Of a stretch of DNA of 64,000 nt, positions 25,819 through 35,772 are shown one piece after another (within the stretch, counting starts at the first letter, position 1; every line of letters starts with the position of its first letter). Location: the NCBI RefSeq assembly GCF_002802865.1, contig NZ_PGLQ01000001.1, positions 310,001 through 374,000 on the forward strand, given 5' to 3'. The translations under genes and the position numbers were made by a program. The notes beneath the pieces were generated by a model. The model was not told the origin of the DNA. It made no database searches and saw nothing but the letters and a program-made list of their open reading frames with translations. This DNA is from Bifidobacterium scaligerum (GTDB lineage: Bacteria; Actinomycetota; Actinomycetes; Actinomycetales; Bifidobacteriaceae).

Positions 25819-26649
25819 ATGAGCATGCCGCTTGATTTGTATGTGATTCGGCATGGAGAGTCTGAGGCGAACGTCATCGTTCAGGCGGGTGAGCAGGGTG
25901 ATGAGTCTCTGTATACGCAGGACAATGTGACTGTTCCTGATCGATCCTGGAGACTTACCGCCACCGGTCGCAAGCAAGCCGATTGCATTGGCCGTTGGAT
26001 TGTGAATCAGCAGCAACTCTTCGATCGATACATGGTTTCGCCATACGTGCGTGCGCGCGAGACAGCCGCCACTATGGCCCTTCCCAAGGCCAAATGGGAG
26101 GAGAATCGTGTGATTCGAGAACGTTCATGGGGTGAGATCAACACCATAACCAAAGCCGAGTTCAAGAACAATTACGCCCGCAACTGGATGTTCAAAAACA
26201 CGGATCCGCTTTACTGGCGCCCACCGGCGGGCGAGTCGCTTGCGGACGTGGCCGAGGACCGTGTGCATAACGTCCTGACATCGTTGAGCCGCAAGTCGGA
26301 CGCCGAATCAGTCGTGATGGTCACGCACGGCGACTTCATGCTTGCGCTGATGCTGACCATCGAGGATCTTTCGGATGAGGAGTTTTTGCATCGCGCCGAT
26401 TCGGATGATTGGAAAATCACCAACTGCACCTGTCTGCACTACACGCGTCGTGATCCCGAAACCGGCCGCACTTCCAAACGTGTGCGCTGGGAGCAGACCG
26501 CCCGTCCTGTACTGGATGAGGAGACCGGGCGTTGGGAGGTCAAGGTGGAGCCATGGCGCGAGTTCAAGCGACCGTATCTGTCCAATGGTGATTTGGTGGA
26601 TGTGGTGCGCACTGTGGATCCGCATTTGTTGGAGTATTACGGCAAGTAG
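25819..26649 (+). CDS. Histidine phosphatase (phosphoglycerate mutase superfamily)
   Basis: 276 residues. The phospho-acceptor motif is LYVIRHGESEANV (His about 13), with YVRARETAATM and the second catalytic His in VVMVTHGDFMLAL. It is longer than PhoE/GpmB-type enzymes because of a C-terminal extension of about 60 residues (ETGRTSKRVRWEQTARPVLD...). The substrate is unknown. GAGGAAT precedes the ATG. The gene ends 152 bases before the uracil permease, with a GC-rich stem at 26663-26686 between them. Confidence 0.9.
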   Translation: MSMPLDLYVIRHGESEANVIVQAGEQGDESLYTQDNVTVPDRSWRLTATGRKQADCIGRWIVNQQQLFDRYMVSPYVRARETAATMALPKAKWEENRVIRERSWGEINTITKAEFKNNYARNWMFKNTDPLYWRPPAGESLADVAEDRVHNVLTSLSRKSDAESVVMVTHGDFMLALMLTIEDLSDEEFLHRADSDDWKITNCTCLHYTRRDPETGRTSKRVRWEQTARPVLDEETGRWEVKVEPWREFKRPYLSNGDLVDVVRTVDPHLLEYYGK

Positions 26650-26801
26650 CTCGCCAATTGCCGGCATCCGATGAGCATCGGGTGCCCTGGACGGCAGATG
26701 CGAAACGTGTGGAGTCAGTGAACAGGATACAATGACACACGATGCGCGGACGACGGTTGTATAGAGGTCTTCCGCGAGAGAGAACCAAAAGGAGTTCAGT
26801 T

Positions 26802-28091
26802 ATGAAGAACCTGTTCACATGGTCCTTGCATGGCGATGGCAAGAAGCTGCAGCCGGGTGAGGTGGTTGAGCCTGACGAGCGTCTGACTTGGGCGCGTACT
26901 GCAGGCATTGGTGCCCAGCACGTGATCGCCATGTTCGGTGCCACTTTCCTGGTGCCGATTCTCACAGGCTTCGATCCGTCCACCACGCTGTTCTTTACGG
27001 CCATGTCCACTGCGCTGTTCCTGCTGATCAACAGGAACGTATTGCCGAGCTATCTCGGTTCATCCTTCGGCTTCATTGCTCCGATTACCGCCGTAACCAC
27101 GGCGAACAAGGGCATTGCGGTCGCCAGCTTCGGCATTATGATCACCGGTATCCTGCTGGCGTTGGTCGGTGTGCTGGTGCATTACGCTGGTGCCAAGTGG
27201 ATCGATATCATCATGCCGCCGGTTGTCAACGGTGCCATCGTGGCTATCATCGGCTTCAATCTGGCGCCTTCTGTATGGACCAACTTCCAGGCCGCGCCCG
27301 ATACCGCCGTCGTGACTTTGCTGGCTGTGTTGCTGGTAGCTGTGCTGTTCAAGGGACTGATCGGTCGATTGAACATCCTGATTGGTGTACTTATCGGCTA
27401 CATCTATGCCTGCATTCGCGGTCAGGTTGACTTCTCCGCCATCGCCGGCGCCGGATGGATCGGCTTCCCGAAGTTCCATCTGCCGCAGGCCGATTTCTCC
27501 ATTCTGCCCATGTTCATTCCCGTGGTGCTTGTGCTTGTGGCCGAAAACGTGGGCCACGTCAAATCCGTGGCACAGATGACCGGCCGTGACTACGACAACC
27601 AGATCGGCACCGCGCTGATGGCTGACGGCTTGGGCACTACGCTCGCCGGTTTCGGTGGTGGCTCCGGCACCACCACCTACGGCGAGAACATCGGCGTGAT
27701 GGCCGCCACCAAGGTGTACTCGACCGCCGCCTACTGGTGCGCCGCCGCATTCGCACTCATCCTGAGCCTGTGCCCGAAGTTCGGTGCCGTGATCAACACG
27801 ATTCCCGCCGGTGTGCTCGGTGGCGTGACCACGCTGCTGTATGGCATGATCGGCATGATCGGTATTCGTATCTGGGTTGAGAACAAGGTCAACTTCGATA
27901 AGCCGCTCAATATCATGGTCGCCGCCATTACGATGATCATTGCCATCGGACAGTTCGCGTTCACCGTCAACGGCATCTCATTCAACGGCATCGCCATCGG
28001 CACGATCGTGATTTTGGTTGCCTACCATGGTCTCAAGGCCATCGGCAAGGCCACCGGCACCATCGAAAAGAACGATCCGGATATTCTGTAG
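26802..28091 (+). CDS. uraA: Uracil permease, NCS2 family
   Basis: 429 residues with 14 helices expected. The NCS2 start GAQHVIAMFGATFLVPILTG is clear, followed by the conserved substrate-site stretches (VLVAENVGHVKSVAQMTGRD, FGGGSGTTTYGENIGVMAAT). It imports uracil with protons. The start at 26802 has AAAAGGAG 6 bases upstream; the frame is open to 26742. The upstream 150 bases hold possible stems but no recognisable PyrR site. Confidence 0.93.
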   Translation: MKNLFTWSLHGDGKKLQPGEVVEPDERLTWARTAGIGAQHVIAMFGATFLVPILTGFDPSTTLFFTAMSTALFLLINRNVLPSYLGSSFGFIAPITAVTTANKGIAVASFGIMITGILLALVGVLVHYAGAKWIDIIMPPVVNGAIVAIIGFNLAPSVWTNFQAAPDTAVVTLLAVLLVAVLFKGLIGRLNILIGVLIGYIYACIRGQVDFSAIAGAGWIGFPKFHLPQADFSILPMFIPVVLVLVAENVGHVKSVAQMTGRDYDNQIGTALMADGLGTTLAGFGGGSGTTTYGENIGVMAATKVYSTAAYWCAAAFALILSLCPKFGAVINTIPAGVLGGVTTLLYGMIGMIGIRIWVENKVNFDKPLNIMVAAITMIIAIGQFAFTVNGISFNGIAIGTIVILVAYHGLKAIGKATGTIEKNDPDIL

Positions 28092-28151
28092 CGGATATAG
28101 CGAATATCACGTGACGATAGGCCATCGTTCATGCGATGCCGACAGAACCTG

Positions 28152-28200
28152 ATCCCACGGTGTGGTTCCAGCAACCTGCGCCGTGGGATTATGTGTTTGG
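28152..28200 (+). terminator. Terminator after uracil permease
   Basis: ATCCCACGG and CCGTGGGAT pair around a 20-base loop and are followed by TATGTGTTTGGTGTTT. Confidence 0.7.
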
Positions 28201-28346
28201 TGTTTGGTGTTTGACAGGGGGGAAACCATAATCGCATCCATGCGATGGGAAATCATAGACGAGCCAAAGTAGGGGGCTTGGGCTAGGCTCATGTGGTTTA
28301 CATTTCTTACGCGATACCGTGCGTACTTATACCATGAAAGGCCACT

Positions 28347-30344
28347 GTGCCCTATAACGATTTAGATGACGCTGTTGATATTGTGACGACCGACATGACG
28401 AACGAAGAAGAAGCGGGCGATGCGCAGGATCGCCCGGTAACCTTTGGCGAACTTGGGGTGCCCGGCCCGTTGGTTCGCTCGCTTGCCCAAGATGGGAAAA
28501 AGACCGCGTTCCCGATTCAGGCCGATACTTTGCCGGATTCCCTTGCCGGCCGTGACGTACTCGGTCGTGGTCGTACCGGTTCCGGCAAAACGTTGGCTTT
28601 CTCCATTCCGCTCGTAGCCCGTTTGGGTTCGTATGATTCGCTTGGCGAGGTCGCGATGGCTGAGTTCCGTCGCGAAATGAAACGCCGCCGTCAGGAGCGT
28701 CTTGAGGAACGTCGCGCCGATGATTTCCTGCCGCATCCGCGTGGATTGGTGCTTGCTCCGACACGAGAGTTGGCAAACCAGATCAATGACGTGGTGCAGC
28801 CGCTCGCCCGCATGTACGGGATGACCACCACCACCGTTTACGGCGGTGTGAAATACGCTCGTCAGATCCGTGATCTGAAGGCCGGAGCGGACATCGTAGT
28901 GGCATGTCCCGGTCGTTTGGAGGATCTGCTGCATCAGCAGGCACTGACCCTTGCGTCCGTCGAAGTGGTGGTGATCGATGAAGCCGATGAGATGGCGGAT
29001 ATGGGATTCTTGCCGCCCGTGAAGCGACTACTGGAGCAGATTCGCCCCGACGCCCAGCATATGCTGTTTTCCGCCACGCTTGATCATGGGGTTGATGAGG
29101 TGGTCAACACCTTCCTGCATGATCCTAAGGTGCATAGCGTGGATCCGGCCAACAGCGAGCCGGAACTGATGACGCACCATGTATTCGAGACCACCCGTGC
29201 CGACAAACACGAGCTGGTACGTACGCTCGCTTCTGGCAAAGGACGGCGTATTCTGTTCACCCGTACTAAGTTCCAAGCGAAAAAGCTGGCCAAAAACCTT
29301 ACTCAGAGCGGCATCCCCGCGGCTGAGTTGCATGGGAATCTGAATCAGAACCAGCGAGACCGTAATATGGCGGCTTTCGACAGTGGCGATGTGAACGTTA
29401 TGGTGGCTACCGATGTGGCTGCACGTGGCATTGATGTCGGTGGCGTCGAACTGGTGGTTCAGGTCGAGCCGCCGGATGATCCGAAGTCCTTTGTTCATCG
29501 TTCCGGCCGTACCGCGCGTGCGGGCAAGGCCGGCGACGTGGTCACGCTGGTATTGCCCGAGCAGCGTCGTGAGACTCGACGTCTACTCAATCAGGCAGGC
29601 ATTAAGACCAAACCTATTGCGGTGACCCATGATTCGCCTGAGGTACTGGAACTGGTGGGTGAGCGTGCCGAAAAGGTTGAGGGCTGGAGTTTGGAGCAGT
29701 CTCAGCCTGTGGGCGGTCGTCGCAATGGAGGACAGACGAAGCGTGGATCTTTCGGAACGCTCAGTCAAGAGGAGCGTGAAGAACGCGAAAGAAGACTGGA
29801 ACAGGAAAAGAACGCGCGTAAGAAGGAACGCCGTCGCCGTCGTGCGGCGGAGCGCGCCGAGCGGTCTGCGCAGGCGAATGCCGCATCCAATGGCATGCAC
29901 GACAATGCATCAGAGAGTGCGCGAAGCACGGGTGAACGCCGTGCTCAGACACGTCAGGAGCGCAAGGGGAAGAACGCCGTCGCCGAGTCGCGAGGCCGAA
30001 ACCGTGCTGAACGCCGTGCCGGTCTGAGCGATCCACAAGCGGAACGTCGCGATTACCTGTTCGAACATCCTGAAGAACGTCGTGGCGGCAATCCCAGCAA
30101 GCGCGATGAACGTCGCCGCAAGAACAATCGGCAGGACTCTCGCACTGCAGGTGCTGCGAGCGGAGGCAAACGTATTCATCGCAAGAATGAGAACCGCATT
30201 ATCAGCGATGAGCGGGGTGAAGCCGCCAAGCGTCACGACAGGCGCATGATGGCCAAATACGGTAATACGGAGGGCCCTCATCGCCGCCACTCCAAAGTTA
30301 AACGTGTACCGTTCAGGTCCGCCGGCAAACGCAACGGACGCTAA
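28347..30344 (+). CDS. DEAD-box RNA helicase with long basic tail
   Basis: 665 residues, GTG start. The helicase core spans about 30-430: GRGRTGSGKT, PTRELANQ, the DEAD box (VVIDEADEMADMGF), SAT, and HRSGRTARAG. The insert MAEFRREMKRRRQERLEERR lies between motif I and Ia, an extra basic coil. The C-terminal 220 residues are a low-complexity Arg/Lys/Glu-rich tail (RKKERRRRRAAERAERSAQA) that probably binds RNA. It fits the actinobacterial RhlE/CsdA-like group working in cold-shock or ribosome assembly. The start is uncertain: ATG 28395 is an alternative. Confidence 0.93.
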   Translation: MPYNDLDDAVDIVTTDMTNEEEAGDAQDRPVTFGELGVPGPLVRSLAQDGKKTAFPIQADTLPDSLAGRDVLGRGRTGSGKTLAFSIPLVARLGSYDSLGEVAMAEFRREMKRRRQERLEERRADDFLPHPRGLVLAPTRELANQINDVVQPLARMYGMTTTTVYGGVKYARQIRDLKAGADIVVACPGRLEDLLHQQALTLASVEVVVIDEADEMADMGFLPPVKRLLEQIRPDAQHMLFSATLDHGVDEVVNTFLHDPKVHSVDPANSEPELMTHHVFETTRADKHELVRTLASGKGRRILFTRTKFQAKKLAKNLTQSGIPAAELHGNLNQNQRDRNMAAFDSGDVNVMVATDVAARGIDVGGVELVVQVEPPDDPKSFVHRSGRTARAGKAGDVVTLVLPEQRRETRRLLNQAGIKTKPIAVTHDSPEVLELVGERAEKVEGWSLEQSQPVGGRRNGGQTKRGSFGTLSQEEREERERRLEQEKNARKKERRRRRAAERAERSAQANAASNGMHDNASESARSTGERRAQTRQERKGKNAVAESRGRNRAERRAGLSDPQAERRDYLFEHPEERRGGNPSKRDERRRKNNRQDSRTAGAASGGKRIHRKNENRIISDERGEAAKRHDRRMMAKYGNTEGPHRRHSKVKRVPFRSAGKRNGR

Positions 30345-30396
30345 ACGGACTGTTTGCCGGCTGCGCGGTAGTCCATGACCGGTCCACATGGCTTAG

Positions 30397-30441
30397 ATGA
30401 CGGTGTGGCACTCTCTCATATAAAGAGGGCCACACCGTCAT
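30397..30441. terminator. Bidirectional terminator
   Basis: ATGACGGTGTGGC and GCCACACCGTCAT form a 13-base perfect stem with a 19-base loop, between convergent genes. Confidence 0.8.
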
Positions 30442-30484
30442 CCGATATCCGGAAGGATCCGAAAGGACCCCTGAAAGAGCACAA

Positions 30485-31339
30485 CTACTTCACGCTCAGT
30501 GTCTGAGTGAGCGTATGGGATTCACCCGAAGCGAGATTGATCAGCCTCTCGCGGTTCGCTACCGCCTCCACACATACGAAATCCCGCCACTCGCCTTCAT
30601 CAAGATCTCCGATTGCATTACCGGCGGTTTCGCCGGGATTCCACACCACGGTGCCGGTGGCACCCGATGACGAGATCGCGATGGTGCGGCCCAGTGCCGG
30701 ATCGATCAGTTCCAGTGGGTTATTGGTCAGGTAAATGCGATCCACCAGATCTCCTGCGAACGTGACATCGCCTTGCTGTCGTACTACGGGGAAGTCCGGT
30801 AGCGTGGTATCCAAGAAATGAGAGCCGTCCAGTCCATGCACCCGTGTCTGCAGTGCGTCTCCCACATGCAAATAGGTATGCAGCGCCGCTTCATAAGCGA
30901 ATCCGGTATCTCCGGTATTGGTCACTGTCAAAGCAACAGTCAATGTCTCGCCGGCAGCGATGTTCACTTCAGCGTGGAATTGCGGATGCGCATTGCCGTA
31001 AAACTGTTCCAGTGTATGTTCGTCAATGGCTTGCGAATCCAAGATGTACCGTAGTGAGGTGTCGGTGGATTCGGCTATTCGCCAAAGCGAAATACGAGCG
31101 AACCCATGCTTCGGGGTGCGCTTGAATCCTGCGATATCGTATCCGGAATTGAACCAGGGAAAGATAATCGGTATGCCGCCGCGAATCGCTTTGTCGGATT
31201 TGAGGAAGATCGATTTTGGCTGCCATACCACGTCGGGCGAGCCGGCGGGAGCCCAGCGCAGTACATGCGCGCCGTAGTCGCTGACGATGGCTTCGCCGGT
31301 GGAGTCTCCTATACGACGAATGACGAATGGTTCGTTCAT
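30485..31339 (-). CDS. D-hexose-6-phosphate mutarotase (YeaD-like aldose epimerase)
   Basis: 284 residues. The galactose mutarotase-like fold with the glucose-6-phosphate 1-epimerase signature is present: AIRGGIPIIFPWFNSG, KHGFARISLWRI, and EAALHTYLHVGD. The Glu in the C-terminal block DFVCVEAVANRERL is catalytic. It interconverts anomers of hexose 6-phosphates, linking to the sugar-handling genes alongside. The adjacent gene on the same strand is a GH13 amylase. Confidence 0.9.
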   Translation of the reverse strand: MNEPFVIRRIGDSTGEAIVSDYGAHVLRWAPAGSPDVVWQPKSIFLKSDKAIRGGIPIIFPWFNSGYDIAGFKRTPKHGFARISLWRIAESTDTSLRYILDSQAIDEHTLEQFYGNAHPQFHAEVNIAAGETLTVALTVTNTGDTGFAYEAALHTYLHVGDALQTRVHGLDGSHFLDTTLPDFPVVRQQGDVTFAGDLVDRIYLTNNPLELIDPALGRTIAISSSGATGTVVWNPGETAGNAIGDLDEGEWRDFVCVEAVANRERLINLASGESHTLTQTLSVK

Positions 31340-31430
31340 GTGATACCTCCCGAATAGATTGAAGACACTTGTTGCGTATTATGCGTCTATTGTGCAGTGC
31401 GTTGCCGGACCGTGCTGCTTGCGTATCCGC

Positions 31431-32726
31431 CTACTTGCGGTACAGTACGGCTCCGGACCCGTCACGTATGACAAACGATGGTGTGCCGGTAATGTCCAGC
31501 TCCACAGTGATGGACTCGACTCCTGTAACGCTATGAGAGCGGTAGACGAACCTCTTATTCTCCAGCTCCATCGTTTCGGTGCGTGCGTTCAAAAGCCATG
31601 GATTGCGACGTCGCAAGGCGATGAGTGCCTGATGCAGCCGATACACCGGCTCGCCCAGACGAGACAGTTCATTGGGGAAGAGCGGGAATTTCGGCCGGAT
31701 ATCGTCGTCGCCGCCAAAACGCTCCTCCTTGACACCCACATACCCTTGTTCATCGCCGTAATAAATCGACGGAACGCCGCCAACTGTCATCAAAACCGCT
31801 AAAGCCAGCGCAGCCTTGTCTGCGCCGATTTGAGAGACGATTCGGGTCACATCGTGATTGCCGATGAACGTTTGCGGTATGAATGAATCGAGAAAGACAT
31901 TATGTCTCTTGAGATTCCAATCCAACTCAAAGAAATTATCGGTTTCCAACGAATGCTGAATCGATTTCCACAATTCGTACTGCGTCACCGAATCCATAGT
32001 GGACTCCTTGACGATGTGCGGATAATCGCCGTGAATCACTTCGCCGAAAATCCATGAATACGGGTGCGCCTCTTTGACTTGAGGCAGCACCTTCGCCCAA
32101 AATGATGAAGGCACATCGTATGCTGCATCGAGACGCCATCCTGTGGCACCTCGATCAAGCCAGTGATTCATCACGCGCGTCACATAGTCAACGGTTTGAG
32201 GAGCCTCATGGTCGAAGTCCACCAAGTCATCATGGCCTTCGAAAACCTCCAGTGTGGGCTTGCCGTCCGTGTCGATATTTGCGCGCACCAATCCTTGCCA
32301 AGGGACGTCCTGGGTCGTGAGCCTGTTCGTGGCCGCATCGAGCGCAGCGGCGACGGCAGGATGTGAACGGCTGACATGATTGAACACGCCGTCGAGAATC
32401 AGTGAGAATCCCATGTTCCGGCATGCTTCGGCGAGCCGGTCAAAAGCGTGATCGCCGCCGAGCCGGATGTCTACATGCATGTGATCAAGCGTGTCGTATC
32501 CGTGCGTGGCCGATTCGAATATGGGTCCCAGCAACAGCCCGGAAGCACCAAGATCGCGTGCATATTCCAGCCAGTTGATTATGGAATCCAGGCCGCGTCC
32601 ATGGAACTCGCGAGGCCCCGAAGGACGGATATCGGCTCCGCAGAAACTCAGAGGATAGATATGCCAGAACACACCGTAGCGAACCCAGTCGGGCAAAGTG
32701 CGTTCCATTGCCTCATTGACGACCAT
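31431..32726 (-). CDS. Alpha-amylase family glycoside hydrolase (GH13)
   Basis: 431 residues. All four GH13 regions are seen: LILDGVFNHVSR (I), GATGWRLDAAYDV (II, nucleophile Asp), SWIFGEVIHGDY (III, Glu), FIGNHDVTRI (IV). No signal peptide, so it is cytoplasmic. Together with the compact size this suggests action on imported oligosaccharides (glucosidase or amylase). The start at 32726 has AGGAGGT 7 bases upstream; the frame is open to 32810. It is 91 bases from the mutarotase gene and likely co-transcribed with it. Confidence 0.92.
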   Translation of the reverse strand: MVVNEAMERTLPDWVRYGVFWHIYPLSFCGADIRPSGPREFHGRGLDSIINWLEYARDLGASGLLLGPIFESATHGYDTLDHMHVDIRLGGDHAFDRLAEACRNMGFSLILDGVFNHVSRSHPAVAAALDAATNRLTTQDVPWQGLVRANIDTDGKPTLEVFEGHDDLVDFDHEAPQTVDYVTRVMNHWLDRGATGWRLDAAYDVPSSFWAKVLPQVKEAHPYSWIFGEVIHGDYPHIVKESTMDSVTQYELWKSIQHSLETDNFFELDWNLKRHNVFLDSFIPQTFIGNHDVTRIVSQIGADKAALALAVLMTVGGVPSIYYGDEQGYVGVKEERFGGDDDIRPKFPLFPNELSRLGEPVYRLHQALIALRRRNPWLLNARTETMELENKRFVYRSHSVTGVESITVELDITGTPSFVIRDGSGAVLYRK

Positions 32727-32998
32727 CGCAACACCTCCTGTTGACAGTGTGTTCATTTTCTCACAGAATGCATGGAATTGCGCGGACCTCAATGTCGAAG
32801 GTGCTGCCATGGCGTTTGACTAGTGTGGCTTTGATCACATGCTGGGACGAAACATAACCTTGATTTATAGCGACATTACGCTTCCAGACAATGCCATAAG
32901 CAGGTAAGTGAGTCGTCACCGATGGACGGCAGAAGAGAGAACGCCCCCTTTCCTCGTATAGCGATGGGGCGAATTACAAAGAAGTATGAGGGGTCAGT

Positions 32999-35398
32999 AT
33001 GACCGACGCAACAGTTCAGGTTCCGGCACCTGGCAAGTTGGAATTCAATAATGATTACACGCCAGCGGAAGCCGCACGCGTGATTCGCAATTCGAGAGGT
33101 CTGCCCGTAGGCGTACGCCCGAAAATGGTATGGACTTGGAAGAAAGCCTTGCTGTGGGCTGTTATCGCAATCGTATGCGCCTGCGGATGGGCCATGCTGG
33201 CCGTTTCCCGCGGCGAACAGATTTCCGCCATCTGGTTCTTGGTGGTGGCGTTGAGCTCGTACGCCATCGCCTACCGCTTCTATGCGTACTACATTCAGAT
33301 CAAGATCATGCGCACCGATGACGCGAACGCCACTCCGGCCGAACGCGTACATGATGGCGCAAACTTCGAGCGCACGGACCGTCGTGTGCTGTTTGGGCAG
33401 CATTTCGCTGGCATCTCCGGTGCCGGCCCGTTGGTCGGCCCGATTCTAGCCGCCCAGATGGGTTACCTGCCCTCCACGTTGTGGATCATTTTGGGAGTGA
33501 TCTTCGCTGGTGCCGTACAGGACATGCTTGTCCTGTGGATTTCTGCCAAGCGTCGTGGCCGTTCACTCGGCCAGATGGCCACGGACGAAATGGGCAAGTT
33601 CGGCGGCATGATTCTTTCCATATTCCTTGTGGTTATGACTGCCATTGCCATGGCTTTCCTGGCGCTTGTAGCCATCAAGGCCATGGCCGCCTCGCCTTGG
33701 GCGGTGTTCTCCATCGGCATGACCATTCCGATCGCGCTCGCCATGGGATGCTACCAGCGTTTCCTGCGTCCCGGACGTGTGATCGAAACCACGCTGCTCG
33801 GCTTCGTGCTGCTTGTGCTTGACATTGTCGCCGGTGGCTGGATCGCATCCGTTCCTGCTGTGGCCTCCGTCTTCACCCTTGACGCCAAAGAGCTGGTCAT
33901 AGCTCTGGTAATCTATTCATTCGCTGCCGCCGCATTGCCGCATTGGCTGCTGGTCACCCCACGCGACTATCTGTCCACGCTGATGAAAATCGGCACGCTC
34001 GTGTTGCTTGTGGTCGGCATCATCATCGCCAATCCGTCTGTCAAGGTGCCTGGCCTGACCGAACTGGCTTCCCAGTCCACTGGTCCCACCTTCTCCGGCA
34101 GCTTGTTCCCGTTCCTGTTCATTACCATCGCCTGTGGAGCCCTTTCCGGTTTCCACGGTGCAGTGAGTTCCGGACTGACTCCGAAGGCGGTTGAAAAAGA
34201 GAATCAGATTCGTATGATCGGCTACGGTTCGATGCTTGTCGAATCGTTCACCGCCATCATCGCCCTGATTGCAGCAATTACCATCTCCCAAGGCGTCTAC
34301 TTCTCCACCAATATGTCCGCCGCCCAGATCACCGCCGTCTCCGGCGTAAGCATAACCGCCAACTCGACTCCGGCCGAGCAGGCCGAAGCAGCGGTCAAGG
34401 CGGTCTCTTCGATGAAGGTCAGCGACATCGAAGGCAACCAGATGCAGGTTACTTGGGACTCCGTGGATGACAGCGGTGCCGCCAAGACCTATGAGGGTGC
34501 CGAAGCTTTGGAGAAGGCCGCCTCCGACATCGGTGAGAAAACCATCGTCTCCCGTACCGGCGGTGCCACCACGTTCGCCATGGGCATGGCCAACTTCCTG
34601 AAATCCTACTTGGGAGGTCATGATTCGATGGCATTCTGGTACCACTTCGCCATCATGTTCGAAGCCCTGTTCATCCTTACTACCGTCGATAACGGCACCC
34701 GCGTGGCCCGTTATCAGATCGGTGAGATGCTGGGCAACGTGCGCAAACTCAAGAAGTTCGCCGATCCTACATGGAAGCCGGGCAACATCATCACCACGCT
34801 GATCGCCACCGCACTGTGGGGTGGGCTGCTGTGGATGGGCGTCTCCGACGCCAACGGCGGCATCAACGCCATGGTCCCGATCTTCGGCATTTCGAATCAG
34901 CTGCTTGCCGCCGCATGTTTCGTTATCGTCACCGTATGCGTGGCTAAGCTCGGATACAAAAAGTATCTGTGGATTCCGGTTGCGCCTCTGGTGTGGGACA
35001 TCGCAGTGACCTTCACCGCCGATTTCCAGAAGATTTTCGGACCGCTGAGCTACTTTGCCACTGCCTCCAAATATCAGGCCCAGATCGCTTCCGGCGAGCT
35101 GAGCGGTGAAGCATTGGCCAATGCCCAGGCGGCTTTGTCGAACGCCTACCTTGATGGTGTGCTCTCCGTGTTCTTCCTGGTCATGATGAGCATCTTCGTG
35201 GTGGTTGGCATTGTAACGGTCGTTCGGACCTTTGTATCCGGCAAGTTCGGTACTGAAACCACATCTGAAGAGCCGTTCGTTGAATCGCAGTGGTTCGCGC
35301 CCTCCAGCTTGGTGGCAACCTCGCTGGAGAAGAAGGTGCAGCGCGAATACAGTGTCAAGCTGCATGAGCTCACCCAAAACGAGCGAGCCGCGGCATGA
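32999..35398 (+). CDS. cstA: CstA-family transporter (pyruvate or peptide uptake)
   Basis: 799 residues with about 17-18 helices. Family motifs are seen at FGQHFAGISGAGPLVGPILA and QMGYLPSTLWIILGVIFAGA. Other features include FHGAVSSGLTPKAVE, the long polar loop AVSSMKVSDIEGNQMQVTWD, and FILTTVDNGTRVARYQIGEM. The C-terminal tail is cytoplasmic. E. coli CstA and BtsT take up pyruvate, possibly peptides. The ATG has AGGGGTC upstream, and the last 4 bases overlap the ybdD-like gene, as in E. coli. Confidence 0.95.
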   Translation: MTDATVQVPAPGKLEFNNDYTPAEAARVIRNSRGLPVGVRPKMVWTWKKALLWAVIAIVCACGWAMLAVSRGEQISAIWFLVVALSSYAIAYRFYAYYIQIKIMRTDDANATPAERVHDGANFERTDRRVLFGQHFAGISGAGPLVGPILAAQMGYLPSTLWIILGVIFAGAVQDMLVLWISAKRRGRSLGQMATDEMGKFGGMILSIFLVVMTAIAMAFLALVAIKAMAASPWAVFSIGMTIPIALAMGCYQRFLRPGRVIETTLLGFVLLVLDIVAGGWIASVPAVASVFTLDAKELVIALVIYSFAAAALPHWLLVTPRDYLSTLMKIGTLVLLVVGIIIANPSVKVPGLTELASQSTGPTFSGSLFPFLFITIACGALSGFHGAVSSGLTPKAVEKENQIRMIGYGSMLVESFTAIIALIAAITISQGVYFSTNMSAAQITAVSGVSITANSTPAEQAEAAVKAVSSMKVSDIEGNQMQVTWDSVDDSGAAKTYEGAEALEKAASDIGEKTIVSRTGGATTFAMGMANFLKSYLGGHDSMAFWYHFAIMFEALFILTTVDNGTRVARYQIGEMLGNVRKLKKFADPTWKPGNIITTLIATALWGGLLWMGVSDANGGINAMVPIFGISNQLLAAACFVIVTVCVAKLGYKKYLWIPVAPLVWDIAVTFTADFQKIFGPLSYFATASKYQAQIASGELSGEALANAQAALSNAYLDGVLSVFFLVMMSIFVVVGIVTVVRTFVSGKFGTETTSEEPFVESQWFAPSSLVATSLEKKVQREYSVKLHELTQNERAAA

Positions 35399-35616
35399 GA
35401 ATGAGCGGGATGGAGACGATCATCGGCCGGTTGCGAGCCGTCTGGCGCGGCATCGTCTGGTATGTGCGCGAAATCAGCGGTGAAGCCCGATACGATCACT
35501 ATCTGGAGCATTTCGCCGCTGAGCACCCCGGTGAAACTCCGATGAGCGAGCCCGAATACATACGAGCTCGCGAGGAATACGATCGCCTTCACCCCAACAC
35601 CAGCTGCTGCTGTTGA
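35395..35616 (+). CDS. YbdD/YjiX-family small protein (CstA partner)
   Basis: 73 residues. The conserved YREISGxxxYxHYLEHxxxxHP pattern is visible (VREISGEARYDHYLEHFAAE then HPGETPMSEPEYIRAREEY). It overlaps cstA by 4 bases (ATGA), so it is translationally coupled. It ends with three Cys (SCCC). This family is nearly always linked to cstA or btsT and is required for transport in some species. A second ATG at 35401 is possible. Confidence 0.92.
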   Translation: MRMSGMETIIGRLRAVWRGIVWYVREISGEARYDHYLEHFAAEHPGETPMSEPEYIRAREEYDRLHPNTSCCC

Positions 35617-35624
35617 TATGATAC

Positions 35625-35655
35625 AAAGCCCCTCTTCATGAGGGGCTTTTCTTAT
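35625..35655 (+). terminator. Rho-independent terminator of cstA operon
   Basis: AAAGCCCCTC and GAGGGGCTTT with a 5-base loop, followed by TTC and TTATA. A classical short terminator. Confidence 0.92.
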
Positions 35656-35772
35656 AGGTAAGGTTGGCAAAGCGCACACACAACGCCACGAATACCGCTA
35701 CGTAGTCACCAATCGGTTACAATCGGTGTGACGACTTTCCGCCACCCCCGAAGAAGAAGGTGATGACTAGCC

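Noticed and set aside
26663-26686. Stem GGCATCCGAT/ATCGGGTGCC as terminator before the uracil permease
   Set aside because: No T-run follows and no attenuation motif such as a PyrR site could be recognised, so it is not annotated.
33917-35377. 486-codon minus-strand frame opposite cstA
   Set aside because: Antisense shadow of a clear membrane transporter gene; Gly/His/Asp-rich composition is typical of reversed codons.
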